DNA of 64,000 nucleotides from Flavobacteriaceae bacterium (GCA_028284005.1 JANQSO010000001.1:62001-126000); one strand, 5' to 3'. Positions 42,012 through 50,800 are shown, numbered from the stretch's first letter. A program made the numbers and translations. The notes: a model not told the origin generated them from the letters alone.

Positions 42012-42446
42012 ATGGCAAAAAATAAAACAACCGAAACGGAAGTCGATGTCTTTGATTTTATAGAATCATACGTAGAGAATGACCAAAAGAAGGCAGATAG
42101 CCATAAATTAATAGAATTAATGAGTGAATGGTCAGGTTTTGGTCCAAAAATGTGGGGACCAACAATTATTGGTTTTGGAAGCTATCACTATAAGTATGCC
42201 AGTGGTCATGAAGGAGATGCTCCTTTGCTAGGTTTTTCACCACGAAAAGCGCAGTTTTCGTTATACGTATACTCACAAACTGATACTAGTAAACGTATCC
42301 TGGAAGATTTTGGCAAATACAAAATGGGAAAGGCTTGCATTTATATTAAGAAGCTTTCTGATATAAATATTACAAAATTGGAAGAACTATGTTCAGAAAC
42401 CATCGCATATCTCAATGAACACCATGAATGCGCTTGTAGAAATTAG
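42012..42446 (+). CDS. DUF1801-domain protein
   Basis: A 144-residue single-domain protein with the DUF1801 pattern: VFDFIESYVENDQKKADSHKLIELMSEWSG, WGPTIIGFGSYHYKYASGHEGDAPLLGFSPRKAQFSLYVY, then YKMGKACIYIKKLSDINITKLEELC. The family is widespread in soil and marine bacteria and of unknown activity. It is the second DUF1801-type gene in the array. Confidence 0.82.
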   Translation: MAKNKTTETEVDVFDFIESYVENDQKKADSHKLIELMSEWSGFGPKMWGPTIIGFGSYHYKYASGHEGDAPLLGFSPRKAQFSLYVYSQTDTSKRILEDFGKYKMGKACIYIKKLSDINITKLEELCSETIAYLNEHHECACRN

Positions 42447-42450
42447 CAAC

Positions 42451-42556
42451 GACCCGCAACCACATATATAGTACATTGCTTGCTCTGTGCGTACTCGTTT
42501 TCTTTTATTAACTTACCTCCTGGCCAACGCAACTAACCATACACAAAACGTCATAG
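42451..42556 (+). repeat. site S10 (attC-like)
   Basis: GACCCGCAAC-CACATATATAGTACATTGC ... TTTTCTTTTATTAACTTACC ... CAACGCAACTAACCATACACAAAACGTC. The final GTTR is GTCATA here. Central and right parts closely resemble S3, S11 and S13. Confidence 0.6.
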
Positions 42557-42564
42557 ACAATACA

Positions 42565-43101
42565 ATGAAAACGTTGATAGAAACAGAAAGGTTATTGTTA
42601 AGGGAAATTACCCTGGATGATAAAGAAGGAATGTTTAAGATGTATTCCGATCCGGCCGTACAAAAGTATACGGGGGAACCTCTGGTTGAATCTATAGAAG
42701 AAATGGAACGGGCAATAAAGTCAAGAATTAACAATTATGCGAAGTATGGATACGGAAGATGGGCCGCCTTTCTAAAAAAAGAGATGCAGTTTATTGGCTG
42801 GGCCGGTTTGGCATATCTCCCTGAATTTGATGAAATCGATCTGGGGTATAGATTCTTACCCAAATATTGGGGGATGGGTTTTGCAACAGAAGCATCTCAT
42901 GCAGTTTTGAGATATGGATTTGATGTACTCAAATTGAAAAAGATCATTGCAATTGCAATGAAAGAAAATAAAGCATCGATAAGAGTGATGGAAAAAGTTG
43001 GGATGGAATTCGACAAATTTGCGCCTTACGACCCTGGAGGTGAAGATGTTGTCTGGTATTGGTGTGACCAAAAGCTTATAGCAAAAAATAAAGTACATTA
43101 A
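42565..43101 (+). CDS. GNAT acetyltransferase (RimJ/RimL-like)
   Basis: A 178-residue protein from the ATG at 42565 (26 upstream codons lie in site S10). It opens LIETERLLLREITLDDKEGMFKMYSDP, with LGYRFLPKYWGMGFATEASHAVLRYGFDVL holding the acetyl-CoA-binding helix and IRVMEKVGME near the end. These features match the RimJ/RimL group, which acetylates protein N-termini or small amines. It has no site between it and the next two genes, so all three may share one block. Confidence 0.85.
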   Translation: MKTLIETERLLLREITLDDKEGMFKMYSDPAVQKYTGEPLVESIEEMERAIKSRINNYAKYGYGRWAAFLKKEMQFIGWAGLAYLPEFDEIDLGYRFLPKYWGMGFATEASHAVLRYGFDVLKLKKIIAIAMKENKASIRVMEKVGMEFDKFAPYDPGGEDVVWYWCDQKLIAKNKVH

Positions 43102-43138
43102 CATGCTTTCTAAAAACGATCATTACATAAAATTAGAT

Positions 43139-44371
43139 ATGAAATATTTGTTCAATATAAGTATTACGGTATGGGTTCTTATCTGTATAACTTCTTGTAA
43201 GGATAATGACGATAAATCAATAGTATTAAAAGAACCAACAATAATCAATGTACTGAATGGACAATTGTCGACCAGCTCCATATTAATTGAAAATGGCTTT
43301 ATAAAAGGAATAGGGGCTTACGACGAACTTGCTAAAAAAAGTTCGATAAGGGTAATAGATTGTAAGGGAAAATATGTGATCCCCGGCTTATTTGATATGC
43401 ACATGCATATTGCAGAAGAAGAAAATATGGTTCCCGAGCTTGACAGATTGTTAAAGAATGGAATCACCGGAATCCGGGATATGGGCGGTATTGCAGACAC
43501 AATTGCTCGTGCAAAAAAAATGATTCGCAACGGGAATATGCAAGGACCGGATATTTATTTTGCCGGTGTTACACTAGATGGCCCGCAAACCCAAGATCCG
43601 TTCCATTTTAAAGTGTATGATACTACCAACATAAAGACCCTGGCTGCCAACTTAAAAAGCCTGGGAGTGGACTTTTTCAAAGTGCACAATTACTTCCCAA
43701 CTGATAAGTTAACTGAACTGAAGAAAGCCGGTAACGAATCAGGCCTAAAAATTGCAGGACATATTCCCGTGGGTATCGGACCAATGGAACTGGATTCTGT
43801 TGGAATCAAAAGTGTTGAACACATAAACTCTTTACTTAGCGGTATCGTCTTAAAGGAATCTAATGGTGTAAATAATCTTACAGAAGCATTAATAGCTTTA
43901 GATTCTACTTATATTTCCAAATTATCTGCATATTTCAGAAAAAATGATATTGCCCTGACACCAACATTGTATGCTATGGATGATATGTATTCTAATTTGG
44001 AAAACGAAGCTTCAAGAGCTGTGGGACTTCGTTTGATGACCCATTTTCATAACATTATTAAATGGATGGGTCAAAATGATGTGTTGTTATTGGCAGGGAC
44101 CGATAGAGGCACATTCAACGACACCAATATTGATGAACTACAAGATGAATTGGTCATGATGGTTACATCTGGCCTGTCACCATTGGAAGCCTTAAGAACT
44201 GCAACTATAAATCCGGCAAAGTTTCTCGAAATTGATAAAGAATACGGTTCTGTAGAAAAAAATAAAAAGGCGAATCTCGTAATTTTGAATAGCAATCCTT
44301 TAAGTGATATATCCAATACGAAAGATATCAACTTTGTACTAAAAGATGGTGAGTTATTCAAAGAATCATAA
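43139..44371 (+). CDS. amidohydrolase-family lipoprotein
   Basis: A 410-residue protein with a lipoprotein-like start (VWVLICITSC; ATG at 43139, frame open 12 codons upstream). The amidohydrolase fold is clear: KYVIPGLFDMHMHIAEE (metal-binding HxH), GITGIRDMGG, IAGHIPVGIG and VEHINSLLSG, LLLAGTDRGTF (metal Asp) and NPLSDISNTKDINFVLKDG as the usual end. Substrate cannot be read; imidazolonepropionase- or prolidase-like enzymes share this pattern. It is exported, so a peptide or cyclic amide is plausible. Confidence 0.85.
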   Translation: MKYLFNISITVWVLICITSCKDNDDKSIVLKEPTIINVLNGQLSTSSILIENGFIKGIGAYDELAKKSSIRVIDCKGKYVIPGLFDMHMHIAEEENMVPELDRLLKNGITGIRDMGGIADTIARAKKMIRNGNMQGPDIYFAGVTLDGPQTQDPFHFKVYDTTNIKTLAANLKSLGVDFFKVHNYFPTDKLTELKKAGNESGLKIAGHIPVGIGPMELDSVGIKSVEHINSLLSGIVLKESNGVNNLTEALIALDSTYISKLSAYFRKNDIALTPTLYAMDDMYSNLENEASRAVGLRLMTHFHNIIKWMGQNDVLLLAGTDRGTFNDTNIDELQDELVMMVTSGLSPLEALRTATINPAKFLEIDKEYGSVEKNKKANLVILNSNPLSDISNTKDINFVLKDGELFKES

Positions 44372-44385
44372 TAACTATAATCAAA

Positions 44386-44838
44386 TTGAACAAAAAAAAT
44401 AACTTATCGAATTATTACATCCTGAAAAGAGCTTTAGCCGGACTTTTGGATTATATATTATATTTCACTCTTTTTTATATTTCATGTGTCCTTTTTGGAG
44501 AAAAGCTACCTGGTGGAGGATTTACAGGGAACCATCTTTTCATTTTCTTTTTTGGTTTTTGGATTCTTTTAATGGTAGTTTCTGAAATGCTATTTGAAAG
44601 CACAATTGGAAATTTTTTGTTCGGATTAAAAGCTGTGAAGAAAAACGGAGAAAAAATGAATTTCTGGCAACCTTTGATTAGACATTGTGCCGACTTAATT
44701 GATATGTGGCCATTTGGTTTGGTTGGAATTCTGACAATTAAATTTACTAAAGACAATCAGCGTTTAGGAGATATGATAGCAGGAACAATAGTTGTTGAAA
44801 GGAATAAAGATGAAAAAGTTGCTTACAACAATATATAA
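44386..44838 (+). CDS. RDD-family membrane protein
   Basis: A 150-residue protein starting at TTG 44386. Three hydrophobic segments and the motif YILKRALAGLLDYILYFTLFYIS (RDD-type Arg ... Asp), plus LIRHCADLIDMWPFGLVG and DNQRLGDMIAGTIVVER near the end, mark the RDD family of small membrane proteins of unclear function (some are Na+/H+ exchange linked). The last codons lie in the opening arm of site S11. Confidence 0.85.
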   Translation: MNKKNNLSNYYILKRALAGLLDYILYFTLFYISCVLFGEKLPGGGFTGNHLFIFFFGFWILLMVVSEMLFESTIGNFLFGLKAVKKNGEKMNFWQPLIRHCADLIDMWPFGLVGILTIKFTKDNQRLGDMIAGTIVVERNKDEKVAYNNI

Positions 44839-44932
44839 CGCTCGTTACTGCTAAGTTTCCTATGGTTCATTTTCTTTTATTACTTTAGTTGCCGGCAAAC
44901 GTAACTACTTATAGCCGGGGCTGTTGTACATA
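44821..44932 (+). repeat. site S11 (attC-like)
   Basis: Opens GCTTACAAC-AATATATAACGC inside the end of the RDD gene, contains TTTTCTTTTATTACTTTAG and ends GTAACTACTTATAGCCGGGGCT-GTTGTACATA (44923-44932). No matching arm for the last ten bases was found at the next sites. Confidence 0.65.
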
Positions 44933-44947
44933 CTCAAAAATAAAAAC

Positions 44948-45913
44948 ATGAGAAAAGACCTTATTGTACTGTTAGTACTTCTTAGCTGTAATCTATCCTA
45001 TAGCCAGGGGACGGTAGAAGCCGAATTTGATACCATATATAATTATGCGTTTGACGCATTAAAGGGAACACATACTAAAAAGATAGTGATAGATGAATCG
45101 CATAATACGATCTACTCACTGTCCTATGGTAAACAGACCGCCCGTGAAATGCTGCGAATTATGGAGGAAGACGGTTTTACGGTTCAATTCACCGACCGGA
45201 AACTTGATTCTACCAACCTTGCAAAAGCCAATCCCGATCTGTTAATTCTCCACGGCATGCCCAACGACAAGATCGAATTGACGAATGCAGGCAAAAAGGA
45301 AGTTATGTATAAGTCTCCACTGCTCGATGAAGAAGTAATGGGCATCACAAAATATGTGTATAATGGAGGGAGCCTGTTCTTATTTTTAAGTCACTTTCCG
45401 GGAGGGAGCGGTGCGTTACCGCTTTTGGAAGCTTTTAGTATTAAGTTTAGAGACGGCTATGCGTATCATCCAAATTTCCCCGGGCACAATTGCGGCCAGT
45501 GCAGCCACTTTATAATGACAGAAAAGAATAAGATGATCAATACGGATCATCCTGTATTAGCTACCAGGCTTTCTGAAGAAACGCTTCCCGGTACTATAAA
45601 GTTCTTATGTGGTGCAGCTATATTCAGAAATCCGGAGGACAATATCCTTTCCTTTCCGAACAATACAATTAATTTCACACCAACTACAGATGGAAGCATA
45701 GATGTTGAAGAAGATTCAGATTCGTACGCGGGTATGATCGGGTTTAACTTTGGTGACGGAAGGGTAATTGTTTGCACGGATCAGGGTATCTTCAGAAGTT
45801 TGGACCTGCTTATTGACGGTGAGAAGATCCCGGTGACCATACATGATCCCGAATGTGATAATGCAGGCCTGTTTTTGAACTCCATTAGATGGTTATCCAA
45901 ATTGCAAAAATAA
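44948..45913 (+). CDS. exported protein with GATase/IFT52-like fold
   Basis: A 321-residue protein with a signal peptide (MRKDLIVLLVLLSCNLSYSQ, ATG at 44948). KIVIDESHNTIYSLSYGKQTAREMLRIMEEDGF, PDLLILHGMP and ITKYVYNGGSLFLFLSHFPGG suggest a Rossmann-type GATase/DUF4350/IFT52-like domain, used in Bacteroidota for sugar- or ligand-binding. NCGQCSHF holds a Cys pair. Function unknown. The next gene follows within 20 bases. Confidence 0.6.
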   Translation: MRKDLIVLLVLLSCNLSYSQGTVEAEFDTIYNYAFDALKGTHTKKIVIDESHNTIYSLSYGKQTAREMLRIMEEDGFTVQFTDRKLDSTNLAKANPDLLILHGMPNDKIELTNAGKKEVMYKSPLLDEEVMGITKYVYNGGSLFLFLSHFPGGSGALPLLEAFSIKFRDGYAYHPNFPGHNCGQCSHFIMTEKNKMINTDHPVLATRLSEETLPGTIKFLCGAAIFRNPEDNILSFPNNTINFTPTTDGSIDVEEDSDSYAGMIGFNFGDGRVIVCTDQGIFRSLDLLIDGEKIPVTIHDPECDNAGLFLNSIRWLSKLQK

Positions 45914-45933
45914 CACTCATAATAAAGTAAAAT

Positions 45934-46305
45934 ATGGCAAATTATATAGATGGATTCGTACTTCCCATTCCGAGAGATGGCCTGATCGAGTACAAACGTG
46001 CAGCCGAAGTGGTTGCAGAGATCTGGAAGGAACATGGCGCACTTGCGTACCATGAGTATGTTGGTGATGATCTAAAATTGGAAGGCACGCGTTCTTTTTC
46101 TGAACTTGTAGATGCAGAAAAGGACGAAGCCATTGTATTTGGATGGGTTGTATTCGATTCGCGTGAGGCTCGTGACCTGGCTAATAAGAAGGTCGCAGCC
46201 GACCCAAGAATGGCAGGCTTAATTGATCCACTGACGGACCCTTCAAGGATGATTTTTGATGCCAAACGAATGTTTTATGGTGGATTCCAACAGCTTGTCC
46301 AATAA
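45934..46305 (+). CDS. DUF1428-family protein
   Basis: A 123-residue protein that closely fits the DUF1428 (YbaA-like) family: YIDGFVLPIPRDGLIEYKRAAEVVAEIWKEHGALAYHEYVGDD, VFGWVVFDSREARDLANKKV and MPD-like ending FDAKRMFYGGFQQLV. This is a dimeric alpha/beta-barrel of unknown role. Its base composition is less AT-rich than the surrounding array, which may mean a separate origin. No attC-like site follows. Confidence 0.88.
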   Translation: MANYIDGFVLPIPRDGLIEYKRAAEVVAEIWKEHGALAYHEYVGDDLKLEGTRSFSELVDAEKDEAIVFGWVVFDSREARDLANKKVAADPRMAGLIDPLTDPSRMIFDAKRMFYGGFQQLVQ

Positions 46306-46364
46306 ATAAATTTTCCTGCAATTGCCTTTAATCCCAACTGAGTGTATAGGTTTTATGAGGCATT

Positions 46365-46508
46365 ACTGAAGTTTTAAATGTAATGAAGCTGCTTGTTTCT
46401 ACTAAATAGATCAAATGCTTTATTGGTACTGTGTAAAAAATAATTACTTTCGGCATCGAAATAAAAGTTTAGTAAAGAAAATTCTTAGCAAGCCTATTTA
46501 GTGCAAAA
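46365..46508 (+). repeat. array leader repeat, copy B (decayed xre 3' end plus downstream)
   Basis: A fragment of an xre C-terminus (TEVLNVMKLLVSTK-stop, stop at 46407-46409) is followed by GATCAAATGCTTTATTGGTACT, TAATTACTTTC, AAAAGTTTAGTAAAG and TATTTAGTG, in the same order as copy A at 32271-32412. No ATG or HTH remains here, so it is a relic. It suggests that a leader segment was duplicated or that the array was inserted into it. Confidence 0.7.
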
Positions 46509-46515
46509 TCTTAAA

Positions 46516-47118
46516 ATGAAATTTAACTATAGTACATACGTGTTATTCATATTGGTTTTAATAAGTTGCCAAAAGCAAGAAACAGAAATTAGGAATTATG
46601 GTTTTTCTAAAAAGGAAAATTCGAATCTAAATGTATCTGTTAAATTATTGGAATTTGAAAACTATGGAATGCTGATGGACCGAATTCGAGAAATTACTTG
46701 TAATGATAGTATTCCAAAAATCGCTATTGTAGAAAAAGACCTCAAGCGGAATATGTATCCAATTTCACATTGCGAACCAATGATCTTTGACCCGGATGAA
46801 AAACACTATGTTTCTTTTCATAAAGGTAAATTTTATAAAGATGACTTAGGTAAAGAAATTGGTACAGACTCTTTAAGTTGGATTTTAAAAAACGACTTTG
46901 AAGATTTTAAGGTAATTGACAAATCTGACGCTATTAAAAGCTATTTTATCATCATTCAATCTAATAGAAATGAAAAAGTTGACGGAATTGGAGAATTCTT
47001 AACCGACTTAACTCAAGAATTTGATAAATTAAAAACTGAATTGGAATTGAATATATCATTTTGGGAGATTGTGCCATATATACCACCAGAAATAAAAAAT
47101 GAAATACAAACTGAATAA
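46516..47118 (+). CDS. lipoprotein of unknown function
   Basis: A 200-residue protein (ATG at 46516, five codons inside the open frame) with a lipoprotein signal (YSTYVLFILVLISC). The body is charged (NSNLNVSVKLLEFENYGMLMDRIREITC) with two Cys, mostly helical, and no known family. It is followed by site S12. Confidence 0.6.
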   Translation: MKFNYSTYVLFILVLISCQKQETEIRNYGFSKKENSNLNVSVKLLEFENYGMLMDRIREITCNDSIPKIAIVEKDLKRNMYPISHCEPMIFDPDEKHYVSFHKGKFYKDDLGKEIGTDSLSWILKNDFEDFKVIDKSDAIKSYFIIIQSNRNEKVDGIGEFLTDLTQEFDKLKTELELNISFWEIVPYIPPEIKNEIQTE

Positions 47119-47122
47119 AAAT

Positions 47123-47233
47123 AATGGTTAACAATGTGATAGTTCATTATTTCTGAATTTCTCCTGACATGCTTTCTTTTACTATTTCGGTTTCTAACCA
47201 TTATAACTATTCATTACCGAACCGTTAGCCACA
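47123..47233 (+). repeat. site S12 (attC-like)
   Basis: AATGGTTAAC-AATGTGATAGTTCATTATT, TTCTCCTGACATGCTTTC and TTTCTAACCATTATAACTATTCATTACCGAACC-GTTAGCCAC (47225-47233). Its centre is nearly identical to that of S13. Confidence 0.65.
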
Positions 47234-47312
47234 AGATCGGCTTCAGTAATTTCTATACAAATATTGGTAAAATGTATACATCTAAAAAATAGGTGGTTAC
47301 TAATTTTACCAC

Positions 47313-47726
47313 ATGAAAATTATATCAAAACTTTATATGGCCCTATTGCTCTTTGGAGCGATAGTCATGCTAATTTGGGGTCTGGCCGGTTTCTTTGAAT
47401 ACTTCACAGGAATTACCCTTCTTATTGAACTACAGAACGCTGCTTACCCGGGGAGTGTGCAGTTTGTACATTGGTTGCTAATAACATTGACCGGGACATT
47501 TTTTTCCATAGGTTATTTTACAAAGTGGAAATGGACGCCATTTGTCGCAGTCTTGTTATTTTCTAACCTTGCTGTTTTATGCACTATTGAGACCTTTGAC
47601 TTTATGTCGGATCAATGGGGTTTTACACCTTATGTAATGGAGATGTTGTCTTATGTTGTGCATTCAGTATTTCTTTTGTTGTCACCTTTGTCCAGATCAC
47701 GTTTTAAACATTTTCAATACGTATGA
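47313..47726 (+). CDS. four-helix membrane protein
   Basis: A 137-residue protein with four hydrophobic helices (about 10-30, 48-68, 76-92, 105-125). The ORF overlaps the next by four bases (ATGA), so it belongs to the five-gene unit ending at 50789. I do not recognise a family. Confidence 0.6.
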   Translation: MKIISKLYMALLLFGAIVMLIWGLAGFFEYFTGITLLIELQNAAYPGSVQFVHWLLITLTGTFFSIGYFTKWKWTPFVAVLLFSNLAVLCTIETFDFMSDQWGFTPYVMEMLSYVVHSVFLLLSPLSRSRFKHFQYV

Positions 47727-48379
47727 AAAGAGTACTTATAGCCGGAGCATCAGGAATGACAGGCAGCTTGATATTGGAGAGATGTTTGTCTTCATCAGAG
47801 GTTTACGAAGTTATTTCGTTAGCGAGAAAACGATCTTCTCAAACGCATCCAAAACTAAAAGAGGTCATAGTTTCCGACTTCAGGAATTACGAAGAAATTG
47901 GTAGCATGTTTGAGAATATCGATGCTGCCTTTTTTTGCATTGGTGTTTATACCGGGCAAGTTCCTGCCTCTAAATTCAAAGAGATTACAGTGGATTATGC
48001 AGTAAGTTTTGCTCAGGCTTTAAAGAAGAAAAGTCCGAATGCCAAATTATGCTTATTAAGCGGAGCCGGAGCTGACAGAACGGAAAAAAGCCGGGCAGCT
48101 TTTGCAAGATATAAAGGGATTGCTGAAAACAGAATCTCTGAACTGGGCTTAGAGTTCTATGCGTTTAGGCCTGGTTATATTTATCCGGTATCGCCACGGA
48201 AAGAACCTAATATCATGTATAAGATCTTACGAATAGCGTATCCGTTAATGAAACTCATGGGCCCGGATAGTAGCATTAGATCAACAGAGCTGGCACAAGG
48301 GATGTTTAATGTTGGATTAGAAGGTGCAGAGCTTGAAATTCTTGAGAATAAGGATATTTTGAACTATACATCCCATTAG
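47723..48379 (+). CDS. NAD(P)-binding epimerase-like protein
   Basis: A 218-residue Rossmann protein: MKRVLIAGASGMTGSLILERCL at the start, FRNYEEIGSMFENIDAAFFCIGVYTG and LCLLSGAGADRTEKSR, then YAFRPGYIYPV. It belongs to the atypical SDR/HTATIP2-like family that binds NAD(P)H without the full catalytic triad. Starts within the previous gene's end (overlap 47723-47726). Confidence 0.82.
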   Translation: MKRVLIAGASGMTGSLILERCLSSSEVYEVISLARKRSSQTHPKLKEVIVSDFRNYEEIGSMFENIDAAFFCIGVYTGQVPASKFKEITVDYAVSFAQALKKKSPNAKLCLLSGAGADRTEKSRAAFARYKGIAENRISELGLEFYAFRPGYIYPVSPRKEPNIMYKILRIAYPLMKLMGPDSSIRSTELAQGMFNVGLEGAELEILENKDILNYTSH

Positions 48380-48413
48380 GTGTTGGCCCTGTTAATTACT
48401 AAAAAAACAAACA

Positions 48414-48905
48414 ATGAATAACAAGATCAATGAAAATGTGGAGGTGGAAAAAATCAAAGCCTCACATAGAGCAATTTACACAGATATTGAAATTAATGCT
48501 ACGGCAGAACAGGTTTGGTCCGTTTTGACCGACACGGAATCGTATAAGGATTGGGCTACTTTTTTAGTGGATATTCAGGGAGAGATCAAAGATGGTAATA
48601 AGATCACTGTGGTCTTTCAGATCAACCCGGAGAAAGAAAAGCGCACGACGATCGACCATACCATTTCCGTAGTTGAAGGAACAGTATTTTACTGGGCAGA
48701 AAAAGGGCCCGGAGGCATTACGGATAATCATCACTTCAAAGTTGAACCTTTAAGTAACGGCAAAACCCGATTTATTCAATCTGATGAATTGAAGGGTGGC
48801 TTGACCTGGCTAATGGGCGGAAATTTATCAAAAATGTATGGTAAAGGCTATCAGGCCTTTAATCGTAAGCTGAAAACAGAGGTAGAGCAAAGATTTAAAC
48901 AATAA
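48414..48905 (+). CDS. SRPBCC/polyketide-cyclase-like protein
   Basis: A 163-residue protein with the START-like pattern IYTDIEINATAEQVWSVLTDTESYKDWATFLVDIQGEI and HHFKVEPLSNGKTRFIQSDELKGGL. SRPBCC proteins form a pocket for hydrophobic ligands. It lies between two oxidoreductases, so it may handle the same lipid-like metabolite. Confidence 0.8.
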   Translation: MNNKINENVEVEKIKASHRAIYTDIEINATAEQVWSVLTDTESYKDWATFLVDIQGEIKDGNKITVVFQINPEKEKRTTIDHTISVVEGTVFYWAEKGPGGITDNHHFKVEPLSNGKTRFIQSDELKGGLTWLMGGNLSKMYGKGYQAFNRKLKTEVEQRFKQ

Positions 48906-48926
48906 CGAATTAAAGATCTAAGTACG

Positions 48927-49832
48927 ATGAACTTCAATTTAAAGGATATTCCTTCTCAAAAAGGGCGCATAGCAATTGTAACAGGAGCAAATAACGGTAT
49001 TGGTTTTGAAACCGCTTTGGCAATGGCCGGCTATGGATTTAAAGTGGTTATGGCGTGTCGGAATTTAGAAAAGGCCCAAAAGGCCAAATCGGATATTTTG
49101 CAAAAAGCACCTCATGCAGATCTGGATATTATTCAGTTGGACTTGAGTGATCTGGACAGCGTTAGGACATTTGCCAAAAATTTCAAGGACAACTATACGA
49201 AACTGGATGTACTCATCAACAATGCAGGTGTATTGGTCTATTCGGGAAAAAAGAACAAAGCTGGAACAGAATTGCAATTTGCCACGAATCATTTGGGTCA
49301 TTTTCTGCTAACCAATTTACTGTTTGAATTGATCCCGGATACTTCTGTCTCCCGAATTGTAGCTCTAAGTAGTTTGGCACATTTAGAAGCAAAAATTCAT
49401 TTTGATGATATAAATTGTGAAAGAACAGACGACAAAGATGCTGCTTACGGGCAGTCAAAACTAGCCAATCTATTTTTTGCCAATGAATTGGATCGCCGTT
49501 TAAAAAAAGCGAATAAAAAAATAGTTGCACTGGCTGTGCATCCTGGTGGTTCAGATTCAGGACTTTTTGATGAAATGTCCAGAGTGAAATATTATACCTT
49601 TAAGATCTTATCGCCATTTATTCTTAACTCTAATGTTTCTGCTGCCAAGCCTTCCCTTTTTGCCGCATTAAGCCCGGAGGTAAAAGGAGGTGAATATTTT
49701 GGGCCACAAGGTTTTAGAGAGTTCAAAGGAAAGGTAGGAGTGGCCAAACGCAGTAAATATTCGGAAAGCGAAGGTGTTGCGACAAGACTTTGGGAACTGT
49801 CAGAAGAAATGACAGGTCAGTTATTTTTATAG
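48927..49832 (+). CDS. short-chain dehydrogenase (retinol dehydrogenase-like)
   Basis: A 301-residue SDR: IAIVTGANNGIGFETALAMAGYGFKVVMACRN (NAD(P) site), DVLINNAGVLV, the ATNHLGHFLLTNLL helix, active-site Ser in VALSSLAH and YGQSKLANLF (Tyr-x3-Lys). The long C-terminal loop is like that of eukaryotic-type retinol dehydrogenase/protochlorophyllide-reductase relatives. Part of the 47313-50789 unit. Confidence 0.88.
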   Translation: MNFNLKDIPSQKGRIAIVTGANNGIGFETALAMAGYGFKVVMACRNLEKAQKAKSDILQKAPHADLDIIQLDLSDLDSVRTFAKNFKDNYTKLDVLINNAGVLVYSGKKNKAGTELQFATNHLGHFLLTNLLFELIPDTSVSRIVALSSLAHLEAKIHFDDINCERTDDKDAAYGQSKLANLFFANELDRRLKKANKKIVALAVHPGGSDSGLFDEMSRVKYYTFKILSPFILNSNVSAAKPSLFAALSPEVKGGEYFGPQGFREFKGKVGVAKRSKYSESEGVATRLWELSEEMTGQLFL

Positions 49833-49853
49833 TGAATACCGTAAAAAATTAGT

Positions 49854-50789
49854 ATGTTTATTCCTAACAACTTTAAACCAATGAATGACATAGTTCATAT
49901 TGAAAGCATTTCAGATATGCATGATGTTTTTGGGTTGCCAAAACCCAGGCATCCATTGGTTTCCATAATTCGGTTTAAGAATACTCAAATTCAACCCGAA
50001 TATCATCATGTTCGCTGTTCTTTTGGGATGTACGGTATTGCGCATAAAAACGAAACGAAAGGCAGTATGAAATACGGACGTAATTCGTATGATTTTCAGG
50101 AAGGTTCCATGTTGTTCATAAAACCCGGTCAAGTGCTTAGTTATGACGGCCATCAATCTTCAGCAGAAGATCCGGGCTGGATTCTATTATTTCATCCTGA
50201 TCTTATTAGAAAATCTGAATTAGGTATGGCAATTGATGAGTATTCGTTTTTCTCATATGATATAACCGAAGCCTTACATATTTCCGAAGAGGAAAAACTT
50301 TCACTTTATGAAATTCTTACCAAAATAGAAAATGAATACCATCAAAACATTGATCGTCATAGTCAGAAGCTAATTGTTTCAAATATTGAATTACTACTGA
50401 ATTACTGTACTCGATACTATGACAGGCAGTTTTACACACGAAGTAATTTAAATAAAGATGTTTTGGTGAAATTTGAACATCTTTTGAAAGACTATTACAA
50501 TAACGATGATCAATATCAAAACGGAGTTCCCACTGTATCTTATTGTGGCAACGCGTTAAACATGTCTTCTAAATATTTAAGTGATCTATTAAAAAGAGAA
50601 ACAGGAAAAAACGCCAAAGCTCATATAGATGATTTCTTAATGAATAAGGCAAAATCTCATTTATTGAGTACTACTGCGCCAATTAGCGAAATAGCATATG
50701 GCCTGGGGTTTGAATATTCTCAACATTTTTCTAAGTTGTTCAAGGCCAAATCAGGTATGACCCCCAGCGAATATAGGAGTTTGAACTGA
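49854..50789 (+). CDS. AraC-family transcription regulator
   Basis: A 311-residue protein with a cupin-like sensor half (FGMYGIAHKNETKGSMKYGRNSYDFQEGSMLFIKPGQVLSYDG) and an AraC HTH half at about 210-311 (YLSDLLKRETGKNAKAHIDDFLMNKAKSHLLSTT, IAYGLGFEYSQHFSKLFKAKSGMTPSEYRSL). It probably controls the four genes in front of it, especially the two dehydrogenases. It ends two bases before the S13 region. Confidence 0.9.
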   Translation: MFIPNNFKPMNDIVHIESISDMHDVFGLPKPRHPLVSIIRFKNTQIQPEYHHVRCSFGMYGIAHKNETKGSMKYGRNSYDFQEGSMLFIKPGQVLSYDGHQSSAEDPGWILLFHPDLIRKSELGMAIDEYSFFSYDITEALHISEEEKLSLYEILTKIENEYHQNIDRHSQKLIVSNIELLLNYCTRYYDRQFYTRSNLNKDVLVKFEHLLKDYYNNDDQYQNGVPTVSYCGNALNMSSKYLSDLLKRETGKNAKAHIDDFLMNKAKSHLLSTTAPISEIAYGLGFEYSQHFSKLFKAKSGMTPSEYRSLN

Positions 50790-50800
50790 GCATAAAAGCC

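Noticed and set aside
44386-44400. Other start codons for the RDD gene
   Set aside because: No ATG gives the complete first membrane helix with its RDD-type Arg; the TTG at 44386 is preferred.
32109-46508. Prophage or transposon between the two xre-type repeats
   Set aside because: No phage structural, integrase or transposase genes, no terminal inverted repeats; the palindromes at gene ends fit cassettes better.
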